Source: Fidelibacterota bacterium (lineage in GTDB: Bacteria > Fidelibacterota > Marinisomatia > Marinisomatales > TCS56). From it: 11,417 bases of DNA. Of the stretch, positions 1 to 6,784 are shown piece after piece. A model generated the notes under the pieces. That model saw only the letters and a list, made by a program, of their open reading frames with translations, was not told the DNA's origin and searched no databases. The position numbers and the translations under genes were made by a program. Within the stretch, counting starts at the first letter, position 1. Every line of letters starts with the position of its first letter. The stretch is taken from positions 1-11,417 of the forward strand of contig JABMPO010000291.1 of the NCBI GenBank assembly GCA_013203015.1, in the 5' to 3' direction.

Positions 1-136
1 AGTCAATAGATCAAAACAACAATATTACAGAAGTACATGTAACTTTTTAGTCGATTTGTAATCAGAGAATTCCAGTGAAACTTCCGTCTCAAAATGATCT
101 CATTATATTCTAAATCAACATATTACTCACCGTTGC
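1..136. other. Non-coding left edge
   Basis: No open reading frame of useful length, RNA gene or clear hairpin is visible here. The stretch is AT-rich. It does not contain the 5' half of the tRNA whose 3' end appears just to the right: no segment complementary to the acceptor strand and no anticodon arm can be found. Confidence 0.5.
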
Positions 137-161
137 TTGGGTTCGAGTCCCATCCCTGGTA
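137..161 (+). pseudogene. tRNA 3'-end fragment (T-arm and acceptor strand only)
   Basis: The segment reads as a T stem (137-141), a canonical seven-base T loop TTCGAGT (142-148), the returning stem CCCAT (149-153, four of five pairs, with a T-T mismatch at the outer pair), a seven-base acceptor strand CCCTGGT (154-160) and discriminator A (161). The matching 5' acceptor strand (about RCCAGGG), D arm and anticodon arm are absent in the 136 bases upstream, so this is not an intact tRNA. Such 3' fragments are typical of attachment sites where an element has integrated into a tRNA gene; if so, the element would lie to the left. The amino-acid identity cannot be told. The match could also be chance. 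Confidence 0.5.
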
Positions 162-205
162 CTGATTAGTAATTAGTAATTGGTGACTGGTAATTAGTGG
201 CTAGT
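162..205. repeat. Degenerate short tandem repeats (ATTAGT/AATTGGT type)
   Basis: Immediately after the tRNA-like fragment there are about six imperfect copies of a seven-base unit varying between ATTAGTA, AATTGGT, GACTGGT and GGCTAGT. There is no reading frame and no promoter-like arrangement. It looks like low-complexity intergenic DNA. Confidence 0.6.
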
Positions 206-292
206 CAACACCGAGTAAATTCTTTGTATTTATAGTGAAATGAAATAGACTAATTAATATTATTTTAATCTACAACATTTGGTTAAAGGTAG

Positions 293-354
293 ATTTCCAA
301 TTTCCCCCGATACGTTCATTCTATTCACTATCGGGGCAGGCAATTTCCAATTTC
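293..354. repeat. Hairpin framed by 12-bp direct repeats
   Basis: Two exact copies of ATTTCCAATTTC (293-304 and 343-354) flank an eight-base inverted repeat, CCCCGATA at 305-312 and TATCGGGG at 329-336, with a 16-base loop. The hairpin lies just downstream of the minus-strand yjbQ gene. No run of Ts follows the stem on either strand, so it is not a typical intrinsic terminator. It may be a dispersed intergenic repeat or a small mobile-element remnant. Confidence 0.5.
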
Positions 355-386
355 AGCATCCAATTTTCAATATTAAATATTAAATA

Positions 387-809
387 CTACTCCTCTCCCA
401 TAACCTGTACATACACCTTCCGCTGACGGGGTCGGTTGTCATGATCAATTACCACAATCTGTTGCCAGGTGCCTAAGACAGGCTGTCCTTTGTCTATAGG
501 AACGGTTATTCCGGGACCCATCAGACTGGCACGCAGGTGTGAGAACCCATTATCATCACCCCAGGTTTGTGAATGTCGCGACAACATTTCTTTGGAGGCT
601 ATTTTCTCCAGCAATTCCTCCATGTCCGCCACCAAAGCGGGTTCGAATTCGATTGTCGTAATTGATGCGGTTGATCCCACCGGGAAGATATTTACTAAAC
701 CAGCTGCGATCTTCGATTCGGTAATCGTTTTGCGCACGACGGGAGTGATATCAATTATATCTGAGAATCCGCGTGTGGATAGGGTAATGGTTTTGCCAAT
801 TATTTTCAT
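387..809 (-). CDS. yjbQ: YjbQ/UPF0047 family protein
   Basis: The 140-residue product matches the YjbQ (UPF0047) family at full length. Visible signatures are GLVNIF (37-42), an acidic stretch TTIEFEP (51-57), the core DDNGFSHLRASLMGPGITVP (85-104) with H79, D86, N87 and H91 as likely active-site or metal-site residues, LGTWQQI (112-118) and the basic end RPRQRKVYVQVMGE. E. coli YjbQ has been linked to weak thiamine-phosphate synthase activity; the physiological role of most members is unsettled. The usual PHTTA motif is replaced by VGSTA (44-48). I chose the ATG at 807-809 because AGGAG lies five bases upstream. It is a cytoplasmic single-domain protein with no signal peptide. It follows the pilus genes on the same strand, but a 352-base gap and a possible terminator suggest separate transcription. 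Confidence 0.9.
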   Translation of the reverse strand: MKIIGKTITLSTRGFSDIIDITPVVRKTITESKIAAGLVNIFPVGSTASITTIEFEPALVADMEELLEKIASKEMLSRHSQTWGDDNGFSHLRASLMGPGITVPIDKGQPVLGTWQQIVVIDHDNRPRQRKVYVQVMGEE

Positions 810-885
810 GGTGGCTCCTGTGAGCTATATTTATCCGCCTTCGGCAGTGGTAAATAACCGCGGCGTAGCTTTTTGAGCGCGCGTA

Positions 886-901
886 ACGCAGGCGCTTGCG
901 T
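886..901. repeat. GC-rich near-palindrome
   Basis: ACGCAGGCGCTTGCGT reads as its own reverse complement except for one mismatched pair, and CGCG tetramers flank it on both sides (880-883 and 902-905). It stands out in composition from the AT-rich surroundings. It lies about 75-90 bases upstream of the yjbQ start, so it could be an operator, but no regulator is known. Confidence 0.4.
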
Positions 902-969
902 CGCGTGAAGCCGGGTAATTGATGGAACCATGGGTTACCCGTGGGAATCCATTAACGTATCTAATTCAC

Positions 970-994
970 CTAAACAAAATTGCTGTGGCAGCAA
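970..994 (-). terminator. Possible weak intrinsic terminator downstream of pilU
   Basis: On the minus strand a six-pair stem (TTGCTG, loop CCA, CAGCAA; plus-strand 980-994) is followed directly by TTTTGTTT. It has the terminator layout and lies about 170 bases past the pilU stop in the right orientation. The stem is short and only half GC, so the call is tentative. Confidence 0.35.
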
Positions 995-1161
995 CAATTA
1001 TAGCCCGGGGTTAACGTGGATGCTGATTGCCAACTCCATTAAATGGAAATATTTGCTTATTTTAGAGAGAACTTAGGATTCAAATTTAGATATTCGGTAA
1101 TTGTTACAATATGAAACGTGATGATAACATTTACAATTGCAAATTGCAGTAGCCGGATGTC

Positions 1162-2283
1162 TTAATCGTCGCGAAAAGATATGGCATCGGTCATAACCTG
1201 ACTTCGATCGACGTTTTTGTCAACACCTTCCATTTTTATTTTTAGCTTCAAGTCGTTGGCGCTATCTGCGGCATTTAACGCATCTTCTAATTCGATAATA
1301 TTATTCTCATATAAATCAAATAGATGTTGGTCGAAAGTCTGGAGCCCGGATTGTCGGGAAGCTGCGATTGCACTCTTAATTCCATCGATATCACCTTTAT
1401 GGATCAAATCACTTATCCGGGCGGTATTGATCAGGATTTCCATAGCACCTACCATTCCTTTACCAGTTGCTCGCGCTACCAGGCGTTGTGATAAAATAGC
1501 TCGCAAATTTAAGGACAAATGCTGCCTGATCATGGGATGATTATCTACCGAAAAGAAATTCATTATTCGTTCCAATGTTTGATTGGCATTGACCGAGTGC
1601 AGCGTGCTAAATACCAGATGACCGGTTTCGGCAAATGTGAGTGCAGCTTTCATTGTTTCCTGATCGCGAATTTCACCAATCAGTAATACATCGGGTGATT
1701 GGCGTAAAGCGCTTTTAAGAGCGCGATGATATGAATCGGTATCCATCCCGATTTCGCGTTGAGTGACGATACATTTTTTATGATAATGAAGAAATTCCAT
1801 GGGATCTTCAATCGTTACAATGTGACCTGATCGTTTTTCATTAATATAATCTATCATTGCAGCCAGGGTAGTTGATTTACCACTACCAGTAGCACCAGTC
1901 ACTAATATCAATCCACGCTGGGTATTACATAATTCGCTGATTTTAGGAGGAAAATCAAGCTCCTCTAAATTGCGAATTTCGGATTTGATATGTCTTAGTA
2001 CCAGACCGATTGATCCCCGTTGACGATATACATTTATTCGAACTCGCCCAACCCCCGGAACGCTGTAGGCAATATCTATTTCGCGCTCAATGTTGAATTT
2101 ATTAGCCTGGTCTTTATCAAGGAAGGAGAGCGCTATTTTTTCAGTGACTTCAGGTGTAAGTTTGGTGGAACTGATGGGATAAATAGCTTTCCCGATTCGA
2201 TACATTGGGGGGCTGCCAACAGCTATATAAAGATCGCTGGCGTCTTTTTCAACCATCATTTTCAGTAAATCACTGAAATTCAT
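1162..2283 (-). CDS. pilU: PilU-type retraction ATPase
   Basis: A cytoplasmic hexameric ATPase of the PilT/VirB11 secretion superfamily, 373 residues. The N-terminal PAS-like domain opens with DASDLYI (14-20) and GSPPMYR (23-29). The ATPase core shows Walker A GATGSGKS (130-137), the Asp box TIEDPMEF (157-164), Walker B VLLIGEIRD (199-207) and the His box AETGHLVFSTLHS (218-230). It is assigned to PilU rather than PilT because the AIRNLIRE motif is absent (ISDLIHKG appears instead) and the C-terminus has the PilU pattern LQTFDQHLFDLY followed by ALNAADSANDLKLKIK. In known systems PilU assists PilT in forceful pilus retraction and depends on it. The start is backed by AGGAG six bases upstream. 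It follows pilT after 54 bases, so the two are probably co-transcribed. The last roughly 20 residues are an unconserved tail. Confidence 0.9.
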   Translation of the reverse strand: MNFSDLLKMMVEKDASDLYIAVGSPPMYRIGKAIYPISSTKLTPEVTEKIALSFLDKDQANKFNIEREIDIAYSVPGVGRVRINVYRQRGSIGLVLRHIKSEIRNLEELDFPPKISELCNTQRGLILVTGATGSGKSTTLAAMIDYINEKRSGHIVTIEDPMEFLHYHKKCIVTQREIGMDTDSYHRALKSALRQSPDVLLIGEIRDQETMKAALTFAETGHLVFSTLHSVNANQTLERIMNFFSVDNHPMIRQHLSLNLRAILSQRLVARATGKGMVGAMEILINTARISDLIHKGDIDGIKSAIAASRQSGLQTFDQHLFDLYENNIIELEDALNAADSANDLKLKIKMEGVDKNVDRSQVMTDAISFRDD

Positions 2284-2337
2284 TATCTACTCCTCACCAA
2301 CTGCTAGTTTAATTAGTGGATCAGGATCAATTTATAA

Positions 2338-3375
2338 CTACAGGGATTTATCGTCAAGATGTTCTATTGCAACTTTTCGGGAGATTATTTTATCATTATA
2401 TAATTTTCTGATAGCTTGTTCCATTGTACACATACCAAGCGCTGATCCAGTCTGCAGGGCGGAGATGATCTGGAAGGTTTTATGCTCCCGGATCAGAGCT
2501 CTAATCGCATTGGTCGCTATCATAATTTCAAGCGCAGCAGCCCGTCCTTTTCCTTCTGCCCGTCTAAATAATAACTGGGAGACCACTCCTTCGACGGAAT
2601 CCGCAAACATAGCCCGGATTTGTGATTGCTGATTAGTTGGAAAAACATCAACAATTCGATCTATTGTTTTTGCAACGGAATTTGTATGCAATGTCCCGAA
2701 AACAAGATGTCCTGTTTCAGCCGCGCTGATTGCCAGTGAAATGGTTTCGAGGTCGCGCATTTCGCCTACCAGAATAACATCCGGATCCTCGCGTAATGCA
2801 CTGCGCAAGGCGTTACTGAAAGAATGAGTATCGCGTCCGACTTCACGCTGGCTGATCAAACTGGTTTTACTCTCATGGACAAATTCGATGGGATCTTCAA
2901 TCGTGATAATATGTGATCGTTTGGTGTCGTTAATATAATCCACCATAGCGGCCAGAGTAGTGGATTTTCCACTGCCGGTGGGACCGGTGACAAGCACCAT
3001 TCCTTTTTCCAGTTCGCACAATTTCCGAAGGGTATCAGGAAGATTTAATTCTTCCATGTTCATTATTTTATTAGGAATCGTTCTGAAAACCGCCGCTTTG
3101 CCTTGATTTTGGAAATAAACATTTACTCGGAATCGTCCCATATCACCAATCGCGCGACTGAAATCCAGTTCCCAGGTTTCTTCGAATCGCTTGCGATCCT
3201 CATCAGTCATGATATCATAAATGAGGTGATGGATGTCATCCGGTAGTAAGTGCGGTATATCAATTTTCCGCATTTCACCATCTATCCGAACCATCGGTGG
3301 TGATCCGGCATTCAGGTGCAAATCCGATGCGCCCGATTCCACTGTAAATTTTAACAATTCGATAATATCAATCAT
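2338..3375 (-). CDS. pilT: PilT twitching-motility retraction ATPase
   Basis: Powers disassembly of the pilus at its base by ATP hydrolysis; cytoplasmic hexamer, 345 residues, normal PilT length. Seen in order: GASDLHLNAGSPPMVRIDG (15-33), Walker A GPTGSGKS (131-138), Asp box TIEDPIEF (158-165), Walker B VILVGEMRD (200-208), His box AETGHLVFGTLHT (219-231), the conserved GRAAALEIM (277-285), the PilT hallmark AIRALIRE (290-297) and the TGSALGMCTMEQAI segment (309-322). The hallmark and the Met-rich segment separate it from the neighbouring PilU. The ATG is preceded by AGGAC at a suitable distance. It sits between a second GspF-like platform gene and pilU on the same strand, consistent with a retraction operon. 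All catalytic motifs look intact, so it should be active. Confidence 0.95.
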   Translation of the reverse strand: MIDIIELLKFTVESGASDLHLNAGSPPMVRIDGEMRKIDIPHLLPDDIHHLIYDIMTDEDRKRFEETWELDFSRAIGDMGRFRVNVYFQNQGKAAVFRTIPNKIMNMEELNLPDTLRKLCELEKGMVLVTGPTGSGKSTTLAAMVDYINDTKRSHIITIEDPIEFVHESKTSLISQREVGRDTHSFSNALRSALREDPDVILVGEMRDLETISLAISAAETGHLVFGTLHTNSVAKTIDRIVDVFPTNQQSQIRAMFADSVEGVVSQLLFRRAEGKGRAAALEIMIATNAIRALIREHKTFQIISALQTGSALGMCTMEQAIRKLYNDKIISRKVAIEHLDDKSL

Positions 3376-3439
3376 TTAGTCAGTCCTAAATATCTTAATA
3401 ATCATTATGTTTTCCATTTAAGCCGGAATTCAGTGCCAG

Positions 3440-4456
3440 TTAAAGTTTTAGCATAAATAACAAATATACCCAGCCCAGGATAAAAATCGATGACCACATG
3501 AATATTGATTTAAATCTCGAAATCAGGACCAGCGCTATCTCGCTGATTTCATCACTGATATAATAAGAATAATTTCTTATACTGTCAACTTTAGTATCAC
3601 CGGTTTTGTAGAGAAAAAGTTCCTTTGCCAGTTGTTCTGGGAATCTTGCCAGGGCTTTAATAATACCTTCAGCCGGTTCGTTTGATTTTAGACCGTTGTA
3701 AATCAGTGACAGATCCTGTCGGCAGACGTAGCAATCGATGTAATTTCCCTGCAATTCCACATTCTGTAAAAATGGGAGTCCGGATTTTTGAAAAGTATGA
3801 AACAGGTAACAGAATCGGCTGACCTTGATTAAAAGGTATAAACGTCCTACACTGGGTAATTTGAAGATTATTTTTTCTAAACTTTCTTTTCGACTGTCGG
3901 CGGTAATAAATTGTGCGATCATGGTAATGAAGAGTACAATTCCGATCAGAGCCCCCATAGAGTATAAAATACTGTTTACAGTTAAGGAAATTATTCCAAT
4001 CTGGAAGAATAACAAAATCCCAACGATAATAAAAACATTGTAAACAAATACCCTTGCGTATAAGCTAATTAATCCAGTGTATTCGGCGATATTTTTTTCA
4101 TTTTTCAGAAGGTTAATTAACGCCTCCATTCCATCAACAATTTTCCCACTCCTTTCGGTAGCCATGATTGCGGCGATATAATAATTAGGGAAAACATCTT
4201 TGAAAGTCAACATTGACTGGGATAGGGGGGTGCCGGAAGCAACATTCGTAGACATGCCCATCAGAATCATGCGCAAGGTTCTCTCACCGGTACTTTGATA
4301 AATAGTTTCTAATGCTTCCGGAATTGTGAGATGTTGTTTGATTTGCGCCAGCAGTTTTTCGCTGAAAATAATTAATTCCTTGGTTGTAAATGTTCGCGTT
4401 CCGTAGCCGAAATTGGTTGCCAGATAACGGTCTAAGCGGCTGATCTGTTTTTTCAT
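3440..4456 (-). CDS. Second, divergent GspF/PilC-like platform protein
   Basis: A 338-residue integral inner-membrane protein of the type II secretion F family. The first F domain (about 27-150) begins FTTKELIIFSEKLLAQIKQ, with TIPEAL (44-49), the GTPLSQSM segment (75-82) and ERSGKIVDGMEAL (101-113). The second (about 210-338) contains the family pattern FQKSGLPFLQNVE (222-234). Membrane segments are likely near 135-156, 164-183 and 318-337. It lacks the roughly 50-residue N-terminal region of the PilC encoded at 8216-9445, and the linker between domains is shorter. The second domain is eroded: EEPGxL-like and GExSG-type motifs are hard to find there. It has two nearby cysteines (C242, C245) of unknown role. 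It starts 24 bases after the gene upstream and precedes pilT by 64 bases, so it may form or modify a platform for PilT/PilU (inference). No strong ribosome-binding site is visible. Confidence 0.85.
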   Translation of the reverse strand: MKKQISRLDRYLATNFGYGTRTFTTKELIIFSEKLLAQIKQHLTIPEALETIYQSTGERTLRMILMGMSTNVASGTPLSQSMLTFKDVFPNYYIAAIMATERSGKIVDGMEALINLLKNEKNIAEYTGLISLYARVFVYNVFIIVGILLFFQIGIISLTVNSILYSMGALIGIVLFITMIAQFITADSRKESLEKIIFKLPSVGRLYLLIKVSRFCYLFHTFQKSGLPFLQNVELQGNYIDCYVCRQDLSLIYNGLKSNEPAEGIIKALARFPEQLAKELFLYKTGDTKVDSIRNYSYYISDEISEIALVLISRFKSIFMWSSIFILGWVYLLFMLKL

Positions 4457-4480
4457 AAATTAGTAGATACCAGAGTAATA

Positions 4481-6628
4481 TTATTCGCCAGTTGATTTTG
4501 ACAGGTTAAATTGTGCCCGTAGTGATTCTATCTTATTTTTAATCATAACTGAATCTGATCCATAATTCACGGCGTTTTCAAAACACAAAGTTGACTCTTC
4601 AAATTTACTTATATTTAAATAATTCTCGCCCAATAAAAACCAGGCATAAGAATAGCTTGAATCCTGTGCCAGAACTTTTTCAAGATTGGTAATCGAATTT
4701 TGAAAATCCCCATTTTTCAACAGCGACTCACTGAATGATGTTCGCACTGAATTATTATGGGTTTCAATGGCGAGCAATTTTTCATGCCAGACGATTGCCG
4801 AATCAAGATAATTGTATTTCAGATATGATTGCGCCAGTTCTTTCCAAAGATCACGATTATTGGGATACAATTTAATTGTTTCCCGATAATAATTATGGGC
4901 TTGTGGCACCGTTAACCACAGATCTTTATTTTCGCTGTTAATGGAATCTGTAGGATTGAAAGCAGCCACAGAATTTCCCAGATCAAAGACAAAATGATCT
5001 AAATTCATTTCATAGAATAGTGCAATTGATTTCCATAATTGCCACGATCGGGGATTGTACAGAATTGCTTTTTCGAGTTCGGTGCGGGCCAAAGAAAGCA
5101 ATTGTAATTTTTTCACGATTTCCGTTTCATGTCGGGCAATCTCATTAATGGCCGTGGCAACATCCTTATGGGGATTTCCATAATGCGGCGCTAAAAATGA
5201 TGCGGTACGATAGTATTGCAATGCTCTATTGGGGTTAGCGCGGCGCATCTGCTTATCACCTAAATCCTGAAAGTATTTTGACCCGGCTGGTATCAAGGCC
5301 AGTAAAGTTATAATGATCACCAATGTGGTCATAAAATATTTCTTAGATACCCTGCTGACATATTTATTGCCAGTTCGAATTTTTAATACTTTTGCCCGAG
5401 AACTTGAAATTATCAGTGCGATAAATACCCAGAAAACGATACCTATTCCTGGGATGTACAGATCAAAGTCAACGAGACTGTGAGTTAATGTTCCGATTGT
5501 TCCGGCGATCATGCCAGTGAGCAAATAGGTATTAGCTGTCTTGGCTGGAATTGTATGACGATAAAAATGCCAGATGGAAATCCCGTAGCTTAAGATAAAC
5601 CATAGTAGTAAAACCAGGCCGACCAAGCCCAGTTCAATTGTTATCTGAAGATAATCGTTATGGGCGAAATCATATCTTATGTTATAAGGCAACCAGGCGG
5701 TATTCACTACGTGAAAAGTACGATATCCGGTGCCTAATATTGGATTTTCACCGATCAATTTTATACTATTCCGCCAGATATCCAGCCGGCCAAAACTATC
5801 CGATTGCTGGATTTCACCGATATCAGCCAGGCGGTCAGCAATCCCAGAACCGGGCAGTGAAATGAAAAGCAGCACAATAATGCCGCAGATTACAAATACC
5901 GTGGCAACCGATTTGAAGTTGCCGGCAATAAACTTGATTCCAAGCAGCAGAAAAAGGATCGCAATTATAACCAGAAAACTGAGCCAGCCACCCCGTGAGT
6001 AAGTTGCCATCAAAGCGGCAAAACTGAGGATTAATACTAATCCTGTTCCGTATTTTTTGTAGGATGGACGGCCTTTAACAGTAATAAATCGCATGAACAC
6101 CACCGGCCAGAGCAGAATAATGTAACCGGCAAAAGTATTGGGCCAGACAAATACCGAATGGGCGCGCATAAAGCTAGTGCCGCTGATCGCGAATTTATGG
6201 GGCACAGTAAATAAGAACTGATATAAGCCGATCAGACTCAATATTCCCAAAAATATAGTCAGGATGTCTACAATTTGTTCGATCCGGTGGGAAAAATCCT
6301 TGATTTGAAATACCAGCCAGAACAGTATAACAATTGTCAGCAGGGTGAATGATTTAACCTGAGTGGCAAATGCATCAACAGTCCAGATATTTGATAAAAG
6401 GGCAATTGCAACCAATCCTAGAACCGGCAATAAAAGATGATGATAATTAATAATAATTATGTTTTTATTAAGTATTGCCTTCAACCAGATAAATAAAGCT
6501 GAAAAACTGCCGATGACCAGAACGGAATAATAAAATAATTTAGTGGGCCCCACGTCAAATGGCAGAAACAGCAACAGGAATATGATAATATAATAAATTT
6601 GCTGGTGTGGATTATTTGTTTTAAGCAC
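4481..6628 (-). CDS. O-antigen ligase/polymerase-like membrane protein with C-terminal TPRs
   Basis: A 715-residue protein. Residues about 12-410 form ten or more membrane helices with the Wzy_C/O-antigen ligase pattern: YSRGGWLSF (210-218), then a periplasmic-loop region with GRLDIWRNSIKLIGENPILG (280-299), GTGYRTF (299-305) and FAHNDYLQITIELGLVG (321-337), where H323 is the likely key residue. A further helix lies at 432-448. Residues about 455-705 hold tetratricopeptide-like repeats, for example PNRALQYYRTASFLAPHYGN, RDLWKELAQSYLKYNYLDSA and YAWFLLGENYLNISKFEES. Family members attach or polymerise lipid-linked glycans: WaaL, Wzy, and the PglL/TfpO pilin O-glycosyltransferases. Which one this is cannot be read from sequence. 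The start is GTG (an in-frame TAA lies three codons upstream and no other start exists nearby) with no clear Shine-Dalgarno. It heads the operon with the platform paralogue, pilT and pilU. Confidence 0.85.
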   Translation of the reverse strand: MLKTNNPHQQIYYIIIFLLLFLPFDVGPTKLFYYSVLVIGSFSALFIWLKAILNKNIIIINYHHLLLPVLGLVAIALLSNIWTVDAFATQVKSFTLLTIVILFWLVFQIKDFSHRIEQIVDILTIFLGILSLIGLYQFLFTVPHKFAISGTSFMRAHSVFVWPNTFAGYIILLWPVVFMRFITVKGRPSYKKYGTGLVLILSFAALMATYSRGGWLSFLVIIAILFLLLGIKFIAGNFKSVATVFVICGIIVLLFISLPGSGIADRLADIGEIQQSDSFGRLDIWRNSIKLIGENPILGTGYRTFHVVNTAWLPYNIRYDFAHNDYLQITIELGLVGLVLLLWFILSYGISIWHFYRHTIPAKTANTYLLTGMIAGTIGTLTHSLVDFDLYIPGIGIVFWVFIALIISSSRAKVLKIRTGNKYVSRVSKKYFMTTLVIIITLLALIPAGSKYFQDLGDKQMRRANPNRALQYYRTASFLAPHYGNPHKDVATAINEIARHETEIVKKLQLLSLARTELEKAILYNPRSWQLWKSIALFYEMNLDHFVFDLGNSVAAFNPTDSINSENKDLWLTVPQAHNYYRETIKLYPNNRDLWKELAQSYLKYNYLDSAIVWHEKLLAIETHNNSVRTSFSESLLKNGDFQNSITNLEKVLAQDSSYSYAWFLLGENYLNISKFEESTLCFENAVNYGSDSVMIKNKIESLRAQFNLSKSTGE

Positions 6629-6784
6629 TGTGTTTTAGCTTATTGTTAATTTGATTGCCAGACAATTTAATGGATTGCATTGTATTGTTAACATTAAATC
6701 TAAACATGGTTTATTTTATATTGTACTGGATATATTCAGTGGTAGATTTAACAATGCAATCTCAAAAATAACCGGTAGTGATGA
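6629..6784. promoter_or_regulatory. Divergent promoter region with imperfect inverted repeat
   Basis: This 156-base AT-rich spacer separates the minus-strand ligase-like gene from the plus-strand LamG gene and must contain both promoters. An exact 11-base inverted repeat, GATTGCATTGT (6673-6683) and ACAATGCAATC (6751-6761), lies within it. Allowing an 11-base insertion in the left arm, the match extends by a further eight bases (TAAATCTA). This symmetry would suit a regulator shared by both genes. Tataat-like hexamers occur around 6711-6735, but I cannot fix a -35/-10 pair on either strand. Confidence 0.5.

Larger units (their letters stand above)
810..1161. other. Intergenic region between pilU and yjbQ
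   Basis: This 352-base stretch has no credible gene. It holds the AGGAG ribosome-binding site of yjbQ at its left end, a GC-rich block with a near-perfect palindrome (886-901), a possible weak terminator for the pilus operon (970-994), a small ATTGTTACAAT palindrome (1100-1110) and AT-rich sequence next to pilU. A promoter for yjbQ is expected near 815-870 on the minus strand, but I see no convincing -35/-10 pair. Confidence 0.6.

Noticed and set aside
162..205. Short repeats as a CRISPR array
   Set aside because: Units are about seven bases, imperfect and without spacers; no cas gene is nearby.
305..336. Hairpin as the yjbQ terminator
   Set aside because: The loop is long (16 bases) and no T run follows the stem on the minus strand.
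469..876. Plus-strand open frame of 135 codons overlapping yjbQ
   Set aside because: It lies opposite a gene with clear family motifs and its own translation resembles no family.
3421..3438. TGGCAC on the minus strand just after the stop of the second platform gene, upstream of pilT, as a sigma-54 promoter
   Set aside because: At the required spacing the -12 position reads TCCG, not TTGC, so the second element is missing.
6655..6670. TGGCA on the minus strand upstream of the ligase-like gene as a sigma-54 -24 element
   Set aside because: No GC or near match occurs at the -12 position; the surrounding sequence is plain AT-rich DNA.
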